Below, piece by piece: positions 12,271-23,571 of a DNA stretch of 64,000 nucleotides (the stretch's first letter is position 1; the number at the start of each line of letters is the position of its first letter). Location: positions 1,302,001 to 1,366,000 of the forward strand of contig JBAJFG010000611.1 of the NCBI GenBank assembly GCA_037903475.1. Reading direction: 5' to 3'. This stretch comes from Ancylostoma caninum. Lineage: Eukaryota > Nematoda > Chromadorea > Rhabditida > Ancylostomatidae. Below the pieces are notes generated by a model. It did not search any database. It was given only the letters and a program-made list of their open reading frames with translations, and was not told the DNA's origin. A program made the translations under genes and the position numbers.

Positions 12271-12802
12271 ACTCTTCTACTCATTTCGTCTGAGATGAAG
12301 GGAAGACAAAACGCTATTTTCCAGAATTTTCTTCCGCGCGCTGACGCGCTCCAACAAAGTGAGCTATGCGTTGGAAGTATTCCTCAGCGAGGTAGCCGTT
12401 TCTCAGAAACTTCGGGGCGTATGTGCCGCCCCAATATTATCACATGTGCCGACCTGAACGTGCACATGTGCCATTATTGGGGCTGCACATGCGCCATTAC
12501 CGGCGCCAATGGAGAAACCTGCCTTGGCGACCGTAAAAATCCCGGACCGGCGCCACTTTGTGTTGTGAATGGGCGCAGAATCATCCATGTGAGCAGCACT
12601 TTTCCTGAGCCGTTGCCGGGAATTTCTCGGTCATGCATATTCAATGTGGGGCCGAGCCGGTGCCACCACTTCGCGCAGGTGCCGTCCCGGGACAGTGGCC
12701 TAAAAGCCAAATGCAGCCTTTTCGAATGTTGAACAGCTGGTTTCAGCTATCAAGGAAGTTGAAGAAGCATTAGAGAAAAGATGAGCATACAAATATGTGG
12801 TA
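12271..12802. other. GC-rich stretch with overlapping open frames
   Basis: A 163-codon plus frame (12241-12732) overlaps two minus frames. The GC-rich composition explains the open frames. The plus frame is Cys-rich in its middle (around 12440-12560) but shows no family pattern, and its 5' part lies in the hairpin. Confidence 0.3.
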
Positions 12803-13044
12803 CAGTCTGTCCGAAACGACGAGTCCGCCCACGCACGCGGGGATCGAGAGGCGGTGCGGCTGAGACCTATGCTGTTAGCTGCCACGTCGTCCACGTCACA
12901 GCCATTGTGAATCATTGTGAAGATAACGATGAAACATGATACGCAGATTAGGGATGATGACGTGTAGTGCTGGCCAGCGTGGCAGCCTCTGGATCCCCGC
13001 GTACGTGGGCGGACTCGTCGTCGTCTCGTCTTCTTGGACAGACT
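12803..13044. mobile_element. MITE with CAGT/TA-type left end
   Basis: The left end begins CAGTCTGTCCGAAACGACGA after a TA. The right end carries the inverted motif GGACAGACT, preceded by GTGGGCGGACTCGTC. The inner arms match as GCGGGGATC and GATCCCCGC. The total is about 242 bp with no coding capacity. The CAGT start and TA flank are typical of Tc1/mariner-mobilised elements. The tip resembles that of the element at 28755-29016. Confidence 0.7.
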
Positions 13045-14430
13045 CCTCTAAAAGAAACAACCGACTCCTCTAAAAGGAACACCAGAAAAGAAACTTGTCA
13101 GCTTGAAAAAGAAGTTTGAAGAACTCGGGTTCCCGGGCAGCGAGTCGATTGGGTCGGCGTTCTGCTTTGAAGCGCGGCAGCGCTCCACTAAACGGCCTGC
13201 GATAGTACCTAGGAGCGAGCGTAGAAGAAGAAATACTCAGAAGATGGGAGGTGATAACTGATAAGATGTGCGGCGTATAACAGCACATACCTACTAGTTT
13301 GGGTGTATGGTAGGCGGTTGGAAGCTTATGCGTTTAAATAGGAAAATTATGCTCCGGACAGGCTCAGCTTCTACGTCTGTCGAAAATAGGCTGGCCCCCT
13401 TACCGAGCATACAATTTCTTGATTCACATAAGTTTTGTGATCTGACATCATACATTTATTGTGAGTGTCATGACGCTTCTTCATCCCAAATCTGGTCTCT
13501 ATCGGTTAAGTCTCTGCTTAACGGGAGAGCCCTGCAATCACTCAGACTCAGAATGTGAGCATTCACTTTCTTAGTTTACATAAGTTTAGATTGTCTTTTT
13601 CAACAACTTCTAGTGTTCCCTTAGTTCCTATCTCACTAAAGATACCAGCTCAATCCGTGCAGATTCCTCAGCGCAGGCGTCGTTTGAGTCCTCCGAATTA
13701 TGGGAACCTGTACATGGTCTGCTCCAATTGAACTTCTCAATTTGGATCGCCGCTGTAGCTCTGCTCAAGCTACGAGCAGTTCTTTTGCAAGCCTTTTTCG
13801 TCTTTCATCGCCTTTATCAACGCATTCCTTTTCTTTGGAACAACGAACACCCCAAAGTTCTTTCCGGGGCTCGGCCCCGAACCCTGTATGAAACCCATCT
13901 TGCTTTTCGACCCCTTTACGAGGCCCAGCTTGCCCACCGACAAGCCGTGCTGGGGCCTGGATGGGGTGACGCGACGGCTTCGCTACCCGTCGCGTCGCGC
14001 GTGTTGTGGCCGTCGCCGCGTCACCATCGCGTCGCGAATAAGTAAATGAACAATAAACACTCCTTCTGACACTCTCCTAACTGGCGCGATGCAGACCAAG
14101 ATCATAACCCGGTTCTCTATATTCTGTGTCGGATGTAAGTGCACGGGTGAAATGAAATAAACGCTTAGTTGCAGTGCGACGAGAACTCAATCACTGAGAT
14201 GACGCTTCTATCATCTGAGTGGGTCACGAGCCACCGCGGTTCTTGCTTGGTACCTACTTCATTGTTCATCTGTAGTTCAGCGAATGCTTCTGCTCAGAGC
14301 GCAATAAACGTGGTAGGCAATGCATTAGCCCGTGTTAAAATTTGGAAGCCATGCTGCGTCAGCATTTTCGGCCGCGTGTGCTCTTCATCACCGTCTTCTT
14401 CAGCGGCATTCAGGAGCATACGCCTCGACG
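13045..14430. other. Intergenic, with a diverged GC-rich repeat copy
   Basis: Most of this stretch shows no gene. From about 13967 to 14061 a GC-rich block (GCGACGGCTTCGCTAC, then GTCGCGCGTGTTGTGG) matches part of the 4.4-kb palindrome arms at about 17388-17475 and 20562-20650. It appears to be an older solo fragment. An acceptor-like TCTTCTTCAG at 14393-14402 precedes the next gene. Confidence 0.55.
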
Positions 14431-15302
14431 ATGTCTATCGAATACTTTAATGAGGTCCTCGAAATCATGGAAAATTCCGAAGTAAGTGGATTTCACTTAC
14501 TTTCTTTGATATTGGAAAGTATATATTTCTGGAACATTAGAAAAAGTTTTTTTGGTGCTTATAATTGAAAGCTACAGCCTCTCCGCAGAACCGTGTTTGG
14601 AGTCGCAAAACAAACTGGATGTACTGCTGCTGGAACTGCAGCTGGAGGACTTCTAATGGGACCCTTCGGAGCACTTGTCGGAGGTGTGATGGGTGCGGTG
14701 TACGGTTGCAAATGCAGCGACAAATATGATGTGGGCTGCGGTTTGATGTTCGCTTATTGTTCGTGGCATAGTCTCTTGTTTCAGAGCCTTATTCGCTCTC
14801 TTCGATCCATGACTGATGGGGAGAAAAGACGCGCTAGTGCTCAGGTCAGGGATTTTCGTGGATGTTATTCATTGAGAGCTATGCCTGATAAGGAAATCCT
14901 CCTTTGAGTTCTTTTCTTACCTCTGGAGTCGGCTGCTGTAATGGTCTAGGCAATCTGTGCAGAGACCGATTTTTGGGCGAGCTTTATGCATGTTTCCTCA
15001 AAATTCTGCGAAATTAGTGACGTTACGTTCCGCGCAGTCATTCGAAAGCTTCTACTTTGATATGAGGAATGAACAGTCCCCATGAAATACGAATATTGGT
15101 GGCAGAACCACATCTAACACTTTTTAAGGTGCCACAATAGCAAGCTGTTCACGATCACTCACTAATCTCAGCCTTTCAGATTCAGCGTCTCGTAGAATCA
15201 GCTTCTATTGAGGACTTTCTGCGTTACATATCGACCCAACCTCATAGCGAACAGCTCATTAAGTTACTGTTAAAAATCATTAGCGAAAAGACGACATCAT
15301 AA
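14431..15302 (+). CDS. C19orf12-like glycine-zipper membrane protein
   Basis: Four exons, 14431-14481, 14578-14730, 14785-14844 and 15180-15302, join in phase 0 to give about 128 residues, close to human C19orf12 length. Residues 1-17 are acidic. About residues 29-55 form a hydrophobic hairpin with GTAAGGLLMGPFGALVGGVM, the Gly-zipper signature of the family. A basic linker and a C-terminal helical segment follow. In animals the family sits at mitochondria, ER contact sites and lipid droplets. The first ATG is chosen because a TCTTCTTCAG acceptor lies about 28 bases upstream. The intron at 14731-14784 is only 54 nt, in frame and stop-free, so its retention would be silent for frame. The exon structure matches the paralogue at 6177-8373. 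Family assignment is inference from the motif and length. Confidence 0.78.
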
Positions 15303-16805
15303 TAGTCTGATTCTTTGTGCTATACAGTTATGGTTGTGATTGTACCTATTTCTAGCAATAATGTCGTTTTTATCTCATTTTAGTCTGCTTTTCTTGTCAC
15401 ATTTTGCTGTGCTGGTGTTTCGTTGCTCTTTTTAAAACGAGTTCTGTACACAGCATATAAGAATTAACACTCATCATCTGTTTATGGTCGGCAATAACTC
15501 TGAGTTTTCCGTTTGGTTTGATTTTTATTACGATCATTTAATGAAGTCTTAAGAAAATATATGACCACCCGTCGGATGCTCGCAGGGGCAGGACATAAGC
15601 ATGCAGTTGAATTGATCAAATGGCGAGCATTACTCCCGATGCTACCCATACTTGAAGTGACGGACGGAAAAAGTGTACGGGCACATTTCCAAACTTCTAA
15701 CTCTTACTGGACCTCCGATCTGGTTGCTAAACGCTTTCCTGAAAATGATAGTAAACCTCATTCAAAGAACAGACTTGCGCGCATTATTACTCGAGAAGAA
15801 CTGTCCATCCATACTGACTATGGCGCGCCATCTAAATCCGTGGTTCGGCACGCACGCGCACACAGAGCTACAAATTTTCTGAATTGTATTTGTATATACA
15901 CATGATTCTGCATGATATAAGGTGCAGTGCTAGTACAAACATGTAGTAGTTCACAGTTACGTGGAAAAGCCTTCGACAAATAATATTGTCAGTTGCTCAT
16001 AAGGATAGAGTCAAAGAAAAGGAAGCTGCACTACCCCCCCCCCCCCCCCCTCCGGCCCTTTATGCAAGAATTGGTTGCCAAATGTTTCGGGAATATTCAT
16101 TTGTAGATTGGGTCAAAATAAGCACTTTGTATCACTTCTACTGTGAGACCTCTAATATGAGCAATAATGCCTTCGTGAAGCTTCCGTATTCATTAACATA
16201 CGGAAACGACGGAAACAAAGAACAGCGAGGCAACATGAAGTACTACTAAATTACGTTCCATATTGCTAGATAAACTACATTCTCAACGTTCAAGATAATG
16301 CTAATGTGGAATAGTGGACCGATGAGAAAAATTTCAAATTATGAGAGGGGAAAAAGAAGGGAAGAGAAATTGTTTGAAGAAGCATTCTGATTGTTACCTC
16401 CGCTTATACGTCCAATTCCATTTAACAAGCCAAGGAACTATAGTGACTGGAAAATAAAACGACGCCCTGATCCACAACAAAGTGAGTAATAAATCATAGA
16501 TAGTCGAGAATAATAACTAGAGTTCTGTATAGCCCGGCATTCTGAAGCCGATTCTGTCAATGGCCCTCTGAAATGCTTCGATGATACCAGTCCTCGTCCG
16601 ACGATCGCCTCTGCCGAGACTCGTATCCCCTCTCATCCAATCGTGGTATGTTTGCCTGGCTGACTGTGCACGCGCAACAGACGGTGGAATTGAATAAATT
16701 GTAGATGATCATCTTTACTTCACTCTTACGCTGTCTTAGTATCCTGTTCTGCAACAGGAGCTAGGAGATCGTTCCATGCACGCTTACCCAAAATGCTTGA
16801 CCATA
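15303..16805. other. Intergenic before the 4.4-kb palindrome
   Basis: A 114-codon frame (15561-15905, +) and an 87-codon frame (15986-16249, +) are open but resemble no family and have no clear exon edges. A poly-C run lies at about 16036-16050. Confidence 0.35.
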
Positions 16806-16809
16806 TTAA

Positions 16810-17802
16810 TGAAGCACCTCAATCCGACGCGATTTTCGAAAATGCATTCGAACGGGGCAACATGCGCGCCAGACGCGTGCAGGTCCTGGCGCGCGTCGTC
16901 CTACTGTACTGAGGGTCTCGCCCGATGCCAGGGGTTAATAGGGCCCAACATAGTCCCGCCCCTTGGCCAATCACGGCTGCACACTCATGAGCGGAATTCC
17001 CGGGTGCACGAAAAGCAGAAATTCTTCCATTTAGCCCCTCCAGATAGCTCTCTGACAAGGCAAATGTAAGAATTCCTGACAGAGGCACAACGGGTGCTCT
17101 TAGCCTACGCTCCAACCCCCGCCTTAGTTTCTCCTCCGCTCGAAGCCAGCGAATGTCTGAGTCTGCACTTCCTTCTTCCATGCTTTGGACACAAGCAACC
17201 GCCGAGAGGAATACGGCGGAAAAGTGCAGCCCGCGGGGAGATCATCCCTGAAAATCACTACTTAGTTCTGCAAACAAATGGGAGCGAAAACTGCTCGACA
17301 GGGTTCAAAACACTACCCAAAATCCCATCTTCACTCGAAATCGATGTGTGTATGTAAATTGGCGACGTTCAGCATGTCGCGACGGCGCGACGCGACGGCT
17401 TCGCTACCTGCCGCGTCGCGCGTGTTGTGGCCGCCGCCGCGACGCCATCGCGTCGCGGAAAAAGTATAAACACTCCTTAAGGCTTGGGCAGGCTGAGGTT
17501 GACAAAAAAGCCCATAGAGCTATCTTTATCTTCATGCATCTTCTTGACGTATTTGAATAGTTTGTTGTTTGTACCCTTCTCGATTAAAAAAAAACCGAAA
17601 ATCGGAAAAAAAGAGAATGTACGTGGCACAGACAAGGTATGTATCAAGGAAAAAAGATCTTTCCTACTGCTTTGCTATTGTACGTTTTTCCTCTTTAGAG
17701 TCTTAAAAATTGTGTTTGTTCTCAAGAATTAAAGAGAGGACTTTAGGTCCTCGATCAAGGTGCGTTCCTGCACGACCACCTAATCACCCTTTTCAAAAAT
17801 TG
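16810..17802 (+). repeat. Left arm of the 4.4-kb palindrome
   Basis: The arm pairs with 20230-21222 over its whole length without an indel. I found two substitutions (near 16896 and 17433). It holds a GC-rich block around 17375-17460 and an AT-rich inner end. Confidence 0.9.
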
Positions 17803-18731
17803 ATTGAGTGGTTTTCAAATACTGTCATGGTGAGAAAAATCTCTTTTTTTTTCAAATCCTTTTTCAAATATGCTTTTGAATCAAAGAGAGGCCTTTAGAT
17901 CCATTGATAAATGTGCTAGCTACATCCCAGACCAGTTCTAGATGACGACACGAAATTCGTTCTCTGCATGAGATTAGTGCAACGAATGCTAATAAAGTAG
18001 ATAGTGAAGCAGGAACGTCGCCTTCCAGCAACATTCATGCTTGCGGCGCTGCGAATTTCGCGCGCTTCTGCAAAACTTCACAAACATTTCGCTGTGTCGA
18101 AGCAGCGAGGATGGAACGCGGTTTGTTCGCGCGGCAGCTGCGACGGCAACATCAGGAGCACTCCTTGACTCTCAGAATTTCTCTTCAACTTCTCTGTTAT
18201 GCATTGTGTATCGAAGCGTCATCTTTGCGGGGCCACAAGCATGAATACCGCCTTACCCACGTCTATGAGCGCAGTAATGATTGGTTGATTGAGGAGTCGC
18301 AACGGCACGGCACGTTAAAGGAACAGGCAAGAAACAGCCGTGCAAAAGATATCTTGTGCAATGGTCCTGTACGTATCTACAGTTGCATAAATCGTTTCTA
18401 CATCTTCACAAATAACACAGTAGGTAAACGATGAGCGATAGGAATAGTCAATTCTGACAGCTACAGATTAACACATGCAGTTACTTCCCACGATGTTATA
18501 CCAAGTAGCCTCGCCTATCTCCGCGTCGCCGACCGCAGTAATGATGGATCTTTGCCTGTATCGAGTCTCTGTTTCAGAATTTGGAAGATTCTGAGCGCTG
18601 CGCTGAAATGAATTCTTCATCATGCACGTTGCTTTCAGAAAGCTATCGCACTATGCAGGTGAACTTGAAATAATGTCGAAGTCCAGTGCTTACGAGGCAT
18701 ACCACATGTCAGAAATCAAAGTAACGTTCGC

Positions 18732-19282
18732 TGTCGCGACCCGCGATAGCGGACTCGCTCCTCGGATTAGGTTTGGCCGAGAGCACTGTTCTGTCGCGCC
18801 CCGCGGTCAACGGTTGCTGTTGCGGCAGTCACGTGCGCCGCTATGGCAGCCCTGGCTGCCTTCCCTCCGCAGGCTCCGCCCACTCCCCAAAAATGCTATA
18901 AATAGGCGCCGCGCGGGCACTCGCGCTCTTCTTATGATGCAGTGACCGATGGATGTGGTATGAGAGTTGGACTGGATCGATCGATTGATGATGTGTGGGA
19001 GTGGCGGACCCTGATATCTTGCACAGTATCGATCGTCACTTGATGGTACGATGAGTTGATTGTTTGGACAGATATCGATTGGAATCAGGTATGACTCAAC
19101 TTAGTAGTACTGTGGCAGGACTGGAGGGTGCAGCGCCGTAGCCTCACGCCTCGGCAGCGGCGACAGGGAACTAGAGGGCGTGGCCCACTAGATTCTACTC
19201 GTAGGGTTAGTAGTATTAGTATCTAGTAGTATCATTAGTAGTATATAGTTTAGCATTATAGTAGTAGTTATAGTTTAATAAA
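18732..19282 (+). promoter_or_regulatory. Promoter-like unit in the palindrome core
   Basis: A GC-rich segment leads to a TATAAATA box (18897-18904). It is followed by about 370 bases without a long frame and an AATAAA at 19277-19282. This order resembles the U3-R part of an LTR or a short non-coding transcription unit. The segment starts near TGTCGCGACC, compatible with an LTR tip. A repeated GTAGTA/TTAGTA stretch fills 19205-19300. No second copy exists in the window, so an LTR is unproven. Confidence 0.4.
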
Positions 19283-20229
19283 CTATTAGTAATCTAGTGT
19301 AGTACTTCTGTCAGCCTAGTACCAGTACTAATAGTATTGGGTTCCTAATTCTCCCTGCCGTTGGGCGCGGCGTCCTAACCGACTGTAAGTCGCCCTCGGC
19401 TACCGTGGCGTTTCACGGTATATAATTCTCGGGCCTTGGGTGGAAACCAGCGTGGTGAGGAGCCCTTGGTATGGTCTAAGCACCCATGGTGCAACGTGTC
19501 ACGGGGAAAGTAGGGAGTCTGCATATATTTGCCGGCGCAGGTTTCCCTTGGTGAAACCCTGTCTCTACCCTAACCCGCTACAGGGCACCACTGAGCCGCG
19601 ACATTCGCATTCCTGAGAGGAATTTCAAGATATGCATGCAATTGCCAATTTTGCCTGTTACAAGTCATCAGTTGAATTGTTAAACATGAGCAACTCCTCA
19701 TCGAAATCGATGAATCTTTGTTTTCATCAAATGAGCTGTAATCACGCTTTTTCCGCCCATATTCAAAACTGCTTATTACATTTCTAGAGGAAGACATGTG
19801 AAGAATGTTCAGAATGCCAGATGATGTCGTGTATTATAGCTCGCAGGAACATAACAGTTTCCAAGCAATCTTACTTTTCCTTCTTTCTTCCAGGACAATC
19901 ACAAAAGACAAGATTCCAACGTGATGTGCCAAATTCTTGCTTTCGAGCCTGAAATTTTGGCAAGGAAGCTACCAGAGGCATTTTGAACTTCCATTTGGAA
20001 TCCGACCATGAACAACCTGAAGAGTGCTTGTTGATTACGAATGAGTTCCTGCCGTATTTGCCCCTCTATGAGCAGATCACTCTATCTAGACCCGAAGGTC
20101 ATCTAGGAGTTATGGATTTTTTTTTGAAATTTTAAGTACGTTGTGCTTCTCTGTTCAGTAATTTCCAGATGTCCTTGAGACAACGACATTAAGATGGCCG
20201 GGAAGGGGCAAGATGTTTGGAGGCTGGAA

Positions 20230-21222
20230 CAATTTTTGAAAAGGGTGATTAGGTGGTCGTGCAGGAACGCACCTTGATCGAGGACCTAAAGTCCTCTCTT
20301 TAATTCTTGAGAACAAACACAATTTTTAAGACTCTAAAGAGGAAAAACGTACAATAGCAAAGCAGTAGGAAAGATCTTTTTTCCTTGATACATACCTTGT
20401 CTGTGCCACGTACATTCTCTTTTTTTCCGATTTTCGGTTTTTTTTTAATCGAGAAGGGTACAAACAACAAACTATTCAAATACGTCAAGAAGATGCATGA
20501 AGATAAAGATAGCTCTATGGGCTTTTTTGTCAACCTCAGCCTGCCCAAGCCTTAAGGAGTGTTTATACTTTTTCCGCGACGCGATGGCGTCGCGGCGGCA
20601 GCCACAACACGCGCGACGCGGCAGGTAGCGAAGCCGTCGCGTCGCGCCGTCGCGACATGCTGAACGTCGCCAATTTACATACACACATCGATTTCGAGTG
20701 AAGATGGGATTTTGGGTAGTGTTTTGAACCCTGTCGAGCAGTTTTCGCTCCCATTTGTTTGCAGAACTAAGTAGTGATTTTCAGGGATGATCTCCCCGCG
20801 GGCTGCACTTTTCCGCCGTATTCCTCTCGGCGGTTGCTTGTGTCCAAAGCATGGAAGAAGGAAGTGCAGACTCAGACATTCGCTGGCTTCGAGCGGAGGA
20901 GAAACTAAGGCGGGGGTTGGAGCGTAGGCTAAGAGCACCCGTTGTGCCTCTGTCAGGAATTCTTACATTTGCCTTGTCAGAGAGCTATCTGGAGGGGCTA
21001 AATGGAAGAATTTCTGCTTTTCGTGCACCCGGGAATTCCGCTCATGAGTGTGCAGCCGTGATTGGCCAAGGGGCGGGACTATGTTGGGCCCTATTAACCC
21101 CTGGCATCGGGCGAGACCCTCAGTACAGTAGGACGGCGCGCGCCAGGACCTGCACGCGTCTGGCGCGCATGTTGCCCCGTTCGAATGCATTTTCGAAAAT
21201 CGCGTCGGATTGAGGTGCTTCA
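20230..21222 (-). repeat. Right arm of the 4.4-kb palindrome
   Basis: This is the inverted copy of 16810-17802, with equal length and about 99.8 percent identity by eye. Confidence 0.9.
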
Positions 21223-21424
21223 TTAAGGAATCGTCTTATAATATGTTCTTATATGTTATAAGGTATAAACTAGCTTCCTTCTTCTCCTTCCGATATCGTC
21301 GCATCGTTTTCGAAGTGTTTGTATTCTCTATGTACATTTAGTTCGCGTCTTTTTGCTGCGCTTCGTCACAACGATGTGCTCCTTCGCGAATTCATATTGC
21401 AATCCAAGTTTTTTTTTGTTTCAG

Positions 21425-22265
21425 GAACTCCTACTTCATCGGCATCCCACCCGCGCCCGAGCACCCATCGTCAAGTGCGTGAAGTAAGTTGAGCGATTCC
21501 ACTTTTTGTTTTTGTTAACATTGAATTGTTTTTGGGTGCAAGTTCTTCTAATATTCTGGTATTGATCAGTGCCAGAGATCAAAATGAATGTGGACCTCTT
21601 TATTTCATTGTTCTGTGCATTGCAATAGACCTATCCATCTTTCAGGAATTCATTCGAAAGTGGACGAGGAAATGGATGAAGGAGGATCCCACGTGCCGGA
21701 GCCGCCACGACCTCCACCACCTCCAGCTTCGCGGTCCTTAAGGAGCCTACAAGGTAGGCCGGAAGTGGCGCATGTGACAGTCACTGCCCCACTTCCGCTT
21801 TTTATCCATTAATGCCGCCAAGGGGACCTTTTTTATTATTGTCCTTTTTTTCGTCACTTTTTTTCCTGTATTTCATGCACTTTACTTTTTTTCTTTCTCA
21901 TTTATTTTGTTCCCGGATGAACTGTTAATTATTTGTAACAGTTACTGGACCAAACTCGGGAGGGACAAGGAAAGCAGTAAAGCTGCACTCACCCTTTGAA
22001 AGGAGTACAGGTCCGATTGGGCTCCGTCCTGCAGAGGGGCCATTGCTAGTGCTCTGTGAGTTTCAATGTAATTGTTGATTGGAACACTTCCCGCATGTTC
22101 AGCATTTTTTCAGCAGTGATGTTCGTGGCTACATCATAAAGGAATCAGGACTAAAACCAAGACTGGTAAGTCTAAGCAATCAGAAAGACGACGTTGACCA
22201 CATCACTTCATTTTCAGAAGCGCAGACGTCTCTCGCCAGACGACAAGCAGTCCGCTGAGCACTGA
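21425..22265 (+). CDS. 3' exons of an unrecognised Pro-rich protein with basic C-terminus
   Basis: Five exons can be joined in phase: 21425-21474, 21646-21753, 21942-22059, 22114-22165 and 22218-22265, ending at TGA. The encoded part has an acidic patch, a Pro-rich run (EPPRPPPPPAS), a Lys/Ser-rich middle and a basic C-terminus containing KPRLKRRRLSPDD, which would suit nuclear import. Two donors in this model are weak (GTGCGT at 21475 and GTTTCA at 22060). The stronger alternatives (GTAAGT at 21484 and GTGAGT at 22056) lead to early stops. The first exon begins in mid-codon, so upstream exons are missing, perhaps beyond the palindrome. Family unknown. Confidence 0.45.
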
Positions 22266-22966
22266 AGCTCTCCCGTTGAGATGAGTTATCTGGAGAATTT
22301 TATGGTCGTTTTTGTGGTCGTTTTTTCTCCTTCTCTCATTTTCATATTTGTTTTCCTTCAATTCTAACGTGAAGCTCATTCAATTCAAACTTGAAGCTTC
22401 AACTTGTACATTTGAAGTATTTTGTTGTCCAAACACCGTTTCGCAATCGAAAACACTGATAAATTTGAAGTATTTTGGTGCCAAAAGGCAGTTTGAAGGT
22501 AACCCAAGAGGAGCTAGATGGTTTCATTTATTGTTATCTTTTACATTCCGCTTCAAGTTAGTTTTGAATTTTGTGTTTTGAATTTTGTTCGAATCGTTGT
22601 TCATTTCTTTTTGTTTTCTATGATGACCTCATTGACTACACTCATTCTGATACGGAAGCATCATCATTGATGCTCACCCCATTCTGTCCTGCCTCACCAT
22701 TGCCATCATTTTCATTATCACTGACGGAGAAGATTCTTTTTTTGTGTTACAATTACTCATTGTAGTCTGTGTAAGGAACTTCCCGAGTTTCCTTTTATTT
22801 TGGTATTTGTTACACAAGATTATGAGGTTCCGCGCACAGACATCTTATTTGAAGTAATCGTTGTTCTGTTTTGTTCCGCACCCTTATTTGTTATGCCTGT
22901 ATAGTTTTTGTATTATCCAGACATTTTCAATAAATGTCAGCTTTTATCTGTACGTGTTCTTGGACA
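22266..22966. other. AT-rich region after the Pro-rich gene
   Basis: This is T-rich sequence with small non-significant frames. An AATAAA at 22929-22934 could end the preceding gene after a long 3' UTR. Confidence 0.35.
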
Positions 22967-23346
22967 GAAAATGGTGGTAGTCCACTGCTCCACCATTTTC
23001 TGCCATATAGGCGTCGAAACGCTGCATGCGTCAAGTTCGACGCACCTGATTTACCCCTTGTTGGGGAGGAAGAAAGGGAAAATACCGTAATCGAACTGCA
23101 AATTGCACGTGGGTGGCAGCTGCTGGGCAGGTAAATAGAGGAGTTGGGCCTATGAACTTGCGAAGAACCCAGCTAGAACGCGCCTCCTTGCTAGAGCCGC
23201 TCGCAGCAGTTCGGGCGCAGAAGCCAACAATGGGGGCAGCGACTGCAGATATTCGGGCGAGAGCCACGCCCCCTTTGGGGATTGGACCCCAGTTGTCAGG
23301 CGGCTCGCTTCGCGTTTGGCTTGCGCTTAAAGCCAGCGAATGTCTG
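22967..23346. repeat. GC-rich repeat related to the palindrome arms
   Basis: It begins with a 13-bp hairpin (CAGAAAATGGTGG and its complement, 22967-23004). It ends with AAGCCAGCGAATGTCTGAG, also present in the palindrome arms at about 17140-17160. The overlapping frames on both strands (104 and 109 codons) reflect base composition. Confidence 0.5.
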
Positions 23347-23571
23347 AGGATATGTTCCATTTTTTTGATTCAGTGGTTTTCTTTCAAATCTGGTTTATCA
23401 GAAAGGTATTTCTTCATGCATACATAGTTTTAGTCCCCCGCGTCTTCATTTTATGTGATTTTGCGCCGTTTTGGTGTGATTTAATGGCGCTGCTAGGAAT
23501 TTCTTAGGGCGTATACTACACCCAATTCCGCTATTTTACTTTTCCAGGTGTTATATTGAGTTTCCTTCCAC

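Larger units (their letters stand above)
16806..21226. mobile_element. 4.4-kb palindromic element flanked by TTAA
   Basis: Two inverted arms of 993 bp (16810-17802 and 20230-21222) enclose a 2427-bp centre. The outer tips read TGAAGCACCTCAATCC and its complement, and each abuts TTAA. TTAA flanks are the target duplication of piggyBac-type transposons, so a non-autonomous piggyBac-like element is the first hypothesis. No transposase is seen. Frames in the arms are GC-driven and mirror each other. The element may have inserted in the gene whose 3' exons lie at 21425-22265. Confidence 0.75.

Noticed and set aside
12241..12732. 163-codon Cys-rich frame
   Set aside because: It begins inside the hairpin repeat, overlaps two minus frames in GC-rich DNA and has no regular Cys pattern.
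16819..17181. 120-codon frame in the palindrome arm, mirrored at 20851-21213
   Set aside because: It is GC-driven, overlaps other open frames and shows no domain. Conservation between arms only reflects their identity.
23031..23427. Opposed frames of 104 and 109 codons
   Set aside because: This is GC-rich repeat sequence sharing words with the palindrome arms. No coding signal.
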